This document shows positions 58,101 through 64,000 of a DNA stretch of 64,000 nt, in pieces (within the stretch, counting starts at the first letter, position 1; each line of letters starts with the position of its first letter). The notes under the pieces are model-generated. The model saw only the letters and a list, made by a program, of their open reading frames with translations. It was not told the DNA's origin and ran no database searches. The stretch lies in the NCBI RefSeq assembly GCF_036231945.1, contig NZ_CP109599.1, positions 5,979,501 through 6,043,500 of the forward strand. Reading direction: 5' to 3'. Position numbers and translations under genes: made by a program. This stretch comes from Streptomyces sp. NBC_01429. GTDB taxonomy: Bacteria > Actinomycetota > Actinomycetes > Streptomycetales > Streptomycetaceae.

Positions 58101-61100
58101 GTGACCAAGCCGCCTTTCACGCACCTGCACGTGCACACCCAGTACTCGCTGCTGGACGGTGCCGCGCGGTTGGGGGACATGTTCAACGCGTGCAAAGAGA
58201 TGGGCATGTCGCACATCGCGATGACGGACCACGGAAATCTGCACGGCGCGTACGACTTCTTCCATCAGGCCAAGAAGGCCGGGGTGACCCCGATCATCGG
58301 GATCGAGGCGTACGTGGCGCCGGAGTCGCGCCGGCTGAAGCGGAAGGTCCAGTGGGGCCAGCCGCACCAGAAGCGCGACGACGTGTCCGGTTCGGGCGGT
58401 TACACCCACAAGACGATCTGGGCGGCCAACCGCACCGGGCTGCACAACCTGTTCCGGCTCTCCTCGGACGCGTACAAGGAGGGCTGGCTCCAGAAGTGGC
58501 CCCGGATGGACAGGGAGACCATCGCGAAGTGGTCGGAGGGGCTGATCGCCTCGACCGGCTGCCCCTCGGGCGAGTTGCAGACGCGGCTGCGGCTCGGCCA
58601 GTTCGACGAGGCGGTGCAGGCGGCCTCGGACTACCAGGACATCTTCGGCAAGGACCGGTACTTCCTGGAGCTGATGGACCACGGCATCGAGATCGAGCGC
58701 CGGGTGCGCGACGGTCTCCTTGAGGTCGGCAAGAAGCTCGGCATTCCGCCGCTGGTCACCAACGACTCGCACTACACGTACGCGAACGAGGCCACCGCCC
58801 ACGACGCGCTGCTGTGCATCCAGACCGGCAAGAACCTCTCCGACCCCGACCGCTTCCGCTTCGACGGCACCGGCTACTACCTCAAGTCCACCGACGAGAT
58901 GTACGCCGTCGACTCCTCCGACGCCTGGCAGCAGGGCTGCGCCAACACCCGCCTGGTCGCCGATCAGATCGACCCCGAGGGCTGGTTCCAGGAGCGGAAC
59001 CTGATGCCCAAGTTCGATGTGCCCGAGGGGTTCACCGAGGTCTCCTGGTTCCGCGAGGAGACCATGCGGGGCATGGCCCGGCGCTTCCCGAACGGCATCC
59101 CGGAAGACCGCATGCGCCAGGTCGAGTACGAGATGGGCATCATCATCGACATGGGCTTCCCGGGGTACTTCCTCGTGGTCGCCGACTTCATCATGTGGGC
59201 GAAGAACAACGGCATCGCGGTCGGCCCCGGGCGTGGTTCCGCCGCCGGTTCGATCGTGTCGTACGCCATGGGCATCACCGACCTCGACCCGATCGAGCAC
59301 GGACTGATCTTCGAGCGGTTCCTCAACCCCGAGCGCATCTCGATGCCCGATGTCGACATCGACTTCGACGAACGCCGGCGCGGCGAGGTCATCCGGTACG
59401 TCACCGAGAAGTACGGCGAGGACAAGGTCGCCATGATCGGTACGTACGGCAAGATCAAGGCCAAGAACGCCATCAAGGACTCCGCCCGCGTCCTGGGCTA
59501 CCCGTACGCGATGGGCGACCGCCTCACCAAGGCCATGCCCGCCGACGTCCTGGGCAAGGGCATCGACCTCAACGGCATCACCGACCCCAAGCACCCGCGC
59601 TACAGCGAGGCCGGCGAGATCCGGGGGATGTACGAGAACGAGGCGGACGTCAAGAAGGTCATCGACACCGCGAAGGGTGTGGAGGGCCTGGTCCGGCAGA
59701 TGGGCGTGCACGCGGCCGGCGTGATCATGTCCAGTGAGACGATCACCGACCACGTCCCGGTCTGGGTCCGGCACACCGACGGTGTGACGATCACGCAGTG
59801 GGACTATCCGCAGTGCGAGTCGCTCGGCCTGCTGAAGATGGACTTCCTCGGCCTGCGCAACCTGACCATCATGGACGACGCCGTCAAGATGGTGAAGGCC
59901 AACAAGGGCATCGACCTGGAGATGCTCTCCCTGCCGCTGGACGACCCCAAGACGTACGAACTGCTCTGCCGGGGCGACACGCTCGGCGTCTTCCAGTTCG
60001 ACGGCGGCCCCATGCGCTCGCTGCTGCGCCAGATGCAGCCCGACAACTTCGAGGACATCTCCGCCGTCTCGGCCCTCTACCGGCCGGGCCCGATGGGCAT
60101 GAACTCGCACACGAACTACGCGGAGCGCAAGAACGCCCGCCAGGAGATCACCCCGATCCACCCGGAGCTGGAGGAGCCCCTCAAGGAGGTCCTCGGGCTC
60201 ACCTACGGCCTGATCGTCTACCAGGAGCAGGTGCAGAAGGCCGCCCAGATCGTCGCGGGGTACTCGCTCGGCGAGGCCGACATCCTGCGCCGCGTGATGG
60301 GCAAGAAGAAGGCCGACGAGCTGGCGAAGAACTTCGTCCTCTTCGAGGCGGGCGCCAAGAAGAACGGCTTCTCGGACGCGGCGATCAAGGCCCTGTGGGA
60401 CGTGCTGGTCCCGTTCGCCGGATACGCGTTCAACAAGGCGCACTCCTCCGCGTACGGCCTGGTCACCTACTGGACCGCGTATCTGAAGGCGAATTACCCC
60501 GCCGAATACATGGCGGCGCTGCTGACGTCGGTCAAGGACGACAAGGACAAGTCGGCGGTTTATCTGAACGAGTGCCGGCGTATGGGCATCAAGGTGCTGC
60601 CGCCCAATGTCAACGAGTCGCAGTCGAACTTCGCGGCACAGGGCAGCGATGTGATCCTGTTCGGTCTGACGGCCATCAGGAATGTCGGCCAGAACGTGGT
60701 GGACTCGATCATCCGCTGCCGCAAGGCGAAGGGGAAATACGCGACGTTCCCCGACTTCCTCGACAAGGTCGAGGCGGTCGTCTGCAACAAGCGCACCGTG
60801 GAATCGCTCATCAAGGCCGGGGCGTTCGACGAGATGGGCCACACCCGCAAGGGGCTGGTCGCCCACCACGAGCCGATGATCGACAATGTCGTGGCGGTCA
60901 AGCGCAAGGAGGCCGAGGGGCAGTTCGACCTCTTCGGCGGCGGCGACGAGGAATCGAACGAGCCGGGCTTCGGACTCGACGTCGAATTCTCCGACATCGA
61001 ATGGGACAAGTCGTATCTGCTCGCGCAGGAGCGCGAAATGCTCGGCCTCTATGTCTCCGATCACCCCCTCTTCGGCATCGAGCACGTCCTGTCCGACAAG

Positions 61101-61637
61101 TCCGACGCGGCGATCTCCCAGCTCACCGGCGGTGAGCACGCCGACGGCGCGGTCGTCACCATCGGCGGCATCATCTCCGGCCTCCAGCGCAAGATGACCA
61201 AGCAGGGCAACGCCTGGGCGATCGCCACCGTCGAGGACCTGGCCGGCTCCATCGAATGCATGTTCTTCCCCGCCACCTATCAGCTGGTCTCCACCCAGCT
61301 CGTCGAGGACACCGTCGTCTTCGTCAAGGGCCGCCTCGACAAGCGCGAGGACGTCCCCCGGCTCGTCGCGATGGAACTCCAGGTCCCCGACGTGTCGTCC
61401 GCCGGGACGGACGCGCCCGTCACCATCACCATCCCCACGGTGAAGCTCACCCCGCCGATGGTCAGCAGGCTCGGCGAGATCCTCAGCCACCACCGGGGCA
61501 ACTCCGAGGTGCGGATCAAGCTCCAGGGAGCCCGCAAGACCACGGTCCTGCGGCTCGACCGGCACCGCGTCCAGCCCGATCCGGCGCTCTTCGGCGACCT
61601 GAAGGTCCTGCTCGGCCCGGCCTGCCTGGCCGGCTAG
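58101..61637 (+). CDS. dnaE: DNA polymerase III alpha subunit DnaE1
   Basis: The 1178-residue replicative polymerase. The PHP domain opens with FTHLHVHTQYSLLDGAARL. The catalytic palm motif PDVDIDFDE holds Asp417 and Asp419, with RGSAAGSIVSYAMGITDLDPI before it. Helix-hairpin-helix and OB-fold (VVTIGGIISGLQRKMTKQGNAWAIATVED, part) regions are present near the C-terminus. I chose the GTG at 58101 because TTGGAGG lies 8 nt upstream; the TTG 15 nt earlier overlaps that ribosome-binding site. It ends before a 27-bp stem terminator. Confidence 0.97.
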   Translation: MTKPPFTHLHVHTQYSLLDGAARLGDMFNACKEMGMSHIAMTDHGNLHGAYDFFHQAKKAGVTPIIGIEAYVAPESRRLKRKVQWGQPHQKRDDVSGSGGYTHKTIWAANRTGLHNLFRLSSDAYKEGWLQKWPRMDRETIAKWSEGLIASTGCPSGELQTRLRLGQFDEAVQAASDYQDIFGKDRYFLELMDHGIEIERRVRDGLLEVGKKLGIPPLVTNDSHYTYANEATAHDALLCIQTGKNLSDPDRFRFDGTGYYLKSTDEMYAVDSSDAWQQGCANTRLVADQIDPEGWFQERNLMPKFDVPEGFTEVSWFREETMRGMARRFPNGIPEDRMRQVEYEMGIIIDMGFPGYFLVVADFIMWAKNNGIAVGPGRGSAAGSIVSYAMGITDLDPIEHGLIFERFLNPERISMPDVDIDFDERRRGEVIRYVTEKYGEDKVAMIGTYGKIKAKNAIKDSARVLGYPYAMGDRLTKAMPADVLGKGIDLNGITDPKHPRYSEAGEIRGMYENEADVKKVIDTAKGVEGLVRQMGVHAAGVIMSSETITDHVPVWVRHTDGVTITQWDYPQCESLGLLKMDFLGLRNLTIMDDAVKMVKANKGIDLEMLSLPLDDPKTYELLCRGDTLGVFQFDGGPMRSLLRQMQPDNFEDISAVSALYRPGPMGMNSHTNYAERKNARQEITPIHPELEEPLKEVLGLTYGLIVYQEQVQKAAQIVAGYSLGEADILRRVMGKKKADELAKNFVLFEAGAKKNGFSDAAIKALWDVLVPFAGYAFNKAHSSAYGLVTYWTAYLKANYPAEYMAALLTSVKDDKDKSAVYLNECRRMGIKVLPPNVNESQSNFAAQGSDVILFGLTAIRNVGQNVVDSIIRCRKAKGKYATFPDFLDKVEAVVCNKRTVESLIKAGAFDEMGHTRKGLVAHHEPMIDNVVAVKRKEAEGQFDLFGGGDEESNEPGFGLDVEFSDIEWDKSYLLAQEREMLGLYVSDHPLFGIEHVLSDKSDAAISQLTGGEHADGAVVTIGGIISGLQRKMTKQGNAWAIATVEDLAGSIECMFFPATYQLVSTQLVEDTVVFVKGRLDKREDVPRLVAMELQVPDVSSAGTDAPVTITIPTVKLTPPMVSRLGEILSHHRGNSEVRIKLQGARKTTVLRLDRHRVQPDPALFGDLKVLLGPACLAG

Positions 61638-61645
61638 GCGCCGCA

Positions 61646-61702
61646 CGGATACGCGGAAGCGGGGCGCGCCCACCATGGGCGCGCCCCGCTTCCGCGTATC
61701 CG
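61646..61702. terminator. Very long perfect hairpin after dnaE1
   Basis: Perfect 27-bp arms (61646-61672 and 61676-61702) with a 3-nt loop, 8 bp after the dnaE1 stop and 8 bp before the stop of the convergent small gene. It should end transcription both ways. Confidence 0.9.
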
Positions 61703-61710
61703 GAGCGTCG

Positions 61711-61890
61711 TCAGTTGTGACCGAAACGCTTCTGCCGGCCCTTCTGGGCGACATCCGAAGGCGTTATGTGCGACAGCCGCTCTTCGGTACGGTCTTCCAT
61801 GGACGAGGACTTCGATTCCTCGTTACCACGCTCGGACTCCGAACGGGCATGCTGCTTATTGCCGCGATCGCGATTCTTGTGCTTGGCCAT
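61711..61890 (-). CDS. Small hydrophilic protein of unknown function
   Basis: A 59-residue, highly charged protein starting MAKHKNRDRGNKQHARSE and ending GRQKRFGHN, rich in Lys, Arg, Ser, Glu and His, with no hydrophobic core; it is likely disordered. GCAGGAGG 7 nt before the ATG is an excellent ribosome-binding site. Similar small hydrophilic proteins are common in Streptomyces and resemble stress-type hydrophilins in composition. It is divergent from the NYN gene (254-bp gap) and convergent with dnaE1. Confidence 0.8.
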   Translation of the reverse strand: MAKHKNRDRGNKQHARSESERGNEESKSSSMEDRTEERLSHITPSDVAQKGRQKRFGHN

Positions 61891-62144
61891 GGCGATGCCT
61901 CCTGCGGGTGATTCTGCGGGGCTGGGACCGCCCTCAGACTCACATAGCCCATTAAACGCCGCATTTTGGATCATTGCCGTGTGTAGTGGTGCCTCGTCAA
62001 CCGTCCGGTCGGTAATACGCCACGCCGATGATCGAGTTCCGGACCGCTAGCCACCGGCAGTCGGGCAGACTCGAAGGAAACCCGCAGTAACTCCCCCTCT
62101 CCAGATCCTCCTGATCCCGAGGTTCCCGAAAGAAGGTGGAACAC

Positions 62145-63434
62145 GTGGACCGCTGCGTCGTCCTGGTGGACGCCGGCTATCTGCTGGGCGCCGCCGCGAG
62201 TCTCCTCGCCGGAGAACCGGCCCGTTCCCGCATCACCGTCGACCACGCCGCGCTCATCCAGGGCCTGCGCGAGCGGGCCGAGGCCGACACGGAACAGCCG
62301 CTGCTCCGCATCTACTGGTTCGACGGCGCCCCCGACCGGGTCCCGCAGCCCGAACACCGGCGGCTGCGCGTCATGCCCCGGGTCACCGTGCGCCTCGGTG
62401 CGCTCACCCGCAGCGACGGGCGCTGGGCCCAGAAGGGCGTCGACGCCGCGATGCACGCGGAGCTGACCGAGCTGGCCAGGAACCGGGCCTGCTCCGACGT
62501 GGTGCTCGTGACGGGCGACGGCGATCTGCTGCCCGGTCTGATGTCGGCCAAGGAGCACGGCGTCGCCGTCCACCTGTGGGCCGTCCAGGCCGCCGACGGG
62601 GACTACAACCAGTCCGAGGACCTGGTCGCCGAGGCCGACGAGCGGCGGGTGCTGGACCGGGCCTGGATCACCAAGGCCGTCCGCGCCAAGGAGCTGGGCG
62701 GGATCTGTCCGCCGCCGCCCGCACCGCGCCCCGAGATCGCGGCGATCCTCTCCGCGCCGCTGCCCGAGTCCGCGCTCGCCGCCTCCGCCGAGGGCGCGGA
62801 GCGGGCCGCGCGGGACGCACGGGCCGCCGAGGGGCGCGCCGCCCCGGCCGCGCCGCCCGCCGCCGAGCGCGCCCCCGAACCCCACCCCGCCGCCTCCGCC
62901 GCCGGGACGAAGGGCGTGCCCACGCCCAAGGACCTGGCGGGGCTGCGCGCTCCCGGCACCGACCGGGCCGCCGACGTCCGGCCCGACCGGGTTCCGGCCA
63001 ACGCGACGCTGCGCTGGTCCTCCGACAAGGGCTGGATCGAGCGCCCCGGCGCCGCCGCGGCCGGCGAGCCGCCCGAGACGGCGTCCCTGCCCACGCTGGC
63101 GCAGCTCACCAGCGCGGAGCAGCGCTGGGCCGACCGCGAGGAGGACATCACGACGGTCGGCGGCGACCCGTTCGAGGTCGGACAGGTCTTCGCCCGCCGC
63201 TGGATGGAACGGCTCCCGGACGGCGGCCATGTGCAGAAGCTGTCCGTCATGTATCCGCGCGTACCGCACCGCATCGACGGCGAACTGCTGCGCTACGCGG
63301 CGCGCTTCGGGCTGCTCGCCCACAAGGACGACCAGATCGACGAGCACGACCGCTACGCGATCCGCGCCGGGTTCTGGCGCGAGATCGACGTACGGGCGGC
63401 GGCGGAGAACGTCAACGCGGCTCCCGGCTCCTGA
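62145..63434 (+). CDS. NYN domain (PIN-like nuclease) protein
   Basis: A 429-residue protein. CVVLVDAGYLLGAAASLLAG (first Asp), RIYWFDGAPDRVP, KGVDAAMHAELTELARNRACSDVVLVTGDGDLLPGLMSAKEHGVAVHLWAV (parts) carry the acidic residues of the NYN nuclease active site (residues 1-180). An Ala/Pro-rich linker (about 190-310) leads to a C-terminal winged-helix-like region (VGQVFARRWMERLPDGGHVQKLSVMYPRVPHRIDGELLRYAARFG, part). RNA cleavage or tRNA/RNA processing is likely. The GTG at 62145 is preferred over that at 62136 because AGAAGGTGG then has normal spacing. Confidence 0.88.
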   Translation: MDRCVVLVDAGYLLGAAASLLAGEPARSRITVDHAALIQGLRERAEADTEQPLLRIYWFDGAPDRVPQPEHRRLRVMPRVTVRLGALTRSDGRWAQKGVDAAMHAELTELARNRACSDVVLVTGDGDLLPGLMSAKEHGVAVHLWAVQAADGDYNQSEDLVAEADERRVLDRAWITKAVRAKELGGICPPPPAPRPEIAAILSAPLPESALAASAEGAERAARDARAAEGRAAPAAPPAAERAPEPHPAASAAGTKGVPTPKDLAGLRAPGTDRAADVRPDRVPANATLRWSSDKGWIERPGAAAAGEPPETASLPTLAQLTSAEQRWADREEDITTVGGDPFEVGQVFARRWMERLPDGGHVQKLSVMYPRVPHRIDGELLRYAARFGLLAHKDDQIDEHDRYAIRAGFWREIDVRAAAENVNAAPGS

Positions 63435-63513
63435 CCCGGTTCCGGTCCCGGTCCCGGCCGGGTCCCCGCCCCGCCGCCCGCCGCGACGTCGGGGACCCGT
63501 AAGGTCGTTGCTC

Positions 63514-64000
63514 GTGAGTACGGTGTGCGTGGTGCGCGATCTGGTGAAGACGTACCCCGCCGCGCGCGGTGGCCGAGGGGCCCCCGGGACACCGGCGGTG
63601 CGGGCCACCGACGGGATCTCCCTCGAAGTGCGGCGCGGCGAGATCTTCGGTCTGCTCGGGCCCAACGGAGCGGGCAAGACCACGCTCGTACGGCAGCTCA
63701 CCGGCCTGATGCGGCCCGATTCCGGCGAGGTCCAGCTCCTCGGGCACGATCTCGTGCGCCACCCCGAGCGCGCCGCCCGGCTCATCGGCTATCTCGGCCA
63801 GGAGTCGAGCGCGCTCGACGAGCTGACGGTCTCCCTGGCCGCCGAGACCACCGGCAGGCTGCGCGGGCTGACGCTCAGGGCGGCGCGGGCGGAGCGGGAC
63901 GAGGTGCTCGCGGAGCTGGGGCTGACCGAGATCGCCGGGCGGCCCCTGAAGAAGCTCTCCGGCGGCCAGCGGCGGCTGGCGTGCTTCGCGGCCACGCTGG
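63514..64000 (+). CDS. ABC transporter ATP-binding protein, 3' end outside the window
   Basis: The first 162 residues of an ABC ATPase of the DrrA/NodI drug-export type. GEIFGLLGPNGAGKTTLVRQLTGLMRPDSGEV (part) is Walker A, YLGQESSALDELTVSL the Q-loop region, and LKKLSGGQRRLACFAATL the signature motif; Walker B lies past the edge. The N-terminus has a short Arg/Gly/Pro insertion (PAARGGRGAPGTPAV). The GTG at 63514 follows TAAGGT (63500-63505) by 8 nt, so it may be leaderless. A permease gene is expected downstream. Confidence 0.92.
   Translation, partial: MSTVCVVRDLVKTYPAARGGRGAPGTPAVRATDGISLEVRRGEIFGLLGPNGAGKTTLVRQLTGLMRPDSGEVQLLGHDLVRHPERAARLIGYLGQESSALDELTVSLAAETTGRLRGLTLRAARAERDEVLAELGLTEIAGRPLKKLSGGQRRLACFAATL

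Noticed and set aside
58053..61754. A 1233-codon open frame antisense to dnaE1
   Set aside because: It is the mirror of strong GC3 bias in dnaE1; its translation is Val/Asp/Leu/Arg-rich with no domain, and dnaE1 is certain.

Overview
The window is very GC-rich with strong third-position GC bias, many GTG starts, ATGA/GTGA stop-start overlaps and many candidate leaderless promoters. It carries a division and cell-wall (dcw) cluster with sepF, ylmG/sepG and divIVA, and no mraZ, ftsA, murC or ddl. This points to a Streptomyces or very close relative; gene order from the protein kinase at the left edge to dnaE1 matches the conserved chromosomal core of that genus as I remember it. I see no prophage, insertion sequence, CRISPR array, rRNA or tRNA.

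Layout. (1) 1-8.5 kb: a Ser/Thr kinase, the thiO-thiS-thiG thiamine operon behind a TPP riboswitch, a flavoprotein, an Rv2175c-type DNA-binding protein, thiE, metF and a membrane protein with a Tyr/Gln-rich tail. (2) 8.7-13.8 kb: an FAD oxidoreductase, a DUF4126 membrane protein, a G-rich repeat tract, a HEPN protein, a methyltransferase and a DUF3040 protein. (3) 14-19.6 kb, minus strand: a beta-carbonic anhydrase, then a MoxR / DUF58 / transglutaminase operon. (4) 19.8-38.2 kb: the dcw cluster rsmH-ftsL-ftsI-murE-murF-mraY-murD-ftsW-murG-ftsQ-ftsZ-pgeF-yggS-sepF-ylmG-divIVA, which makes lipid II and builds the septum and polar growth machinery. (5) 38.5-44.5 kb: a seven-gene cassette (GntR regulator, PxpA, PxpB, PxpC, VOC protein, MFS transporter, DUF1445) that looks like a 5-oxoproline / D-glutamate scavenging unit set between divIVA and ileS. 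(6) 44.5-58 kb: ileS with a T-box leader, a DksA-like protein with a histone-H1-like arm, lspA, rluD, an acetyltransferase, a Na+/H+ antiporter, a mechanosensitive channel, a hydrolase, a DsbA-like protein, a membrane protein and DUF2252. (7) 58-64 kb: dnaE1, a small hydrophilic protein, a NYN-domain protein and the start of an ABC transporter.

Signals not explained by the gene list: short ORFs placed at rsmH (33 aa), ftsZ (24 aa with a TTA codon) and between ylmG and divIVA (16 aa); a recurring promoter architecture, TGTCRGT-like element then exactly 8 nt then a -10 hexamer, before the kinase, the Rv2175c-like gene, the HEPN gene and more weakly dnaE1, resembling the RecA-independent DNA-damage (PafBC) promoter class; a swapped GxHH signature in IleRS; and perfect palindromes or direct repeats before DUF4126 and metF. 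All comparisons with other genomes are from memory and were not computed here.
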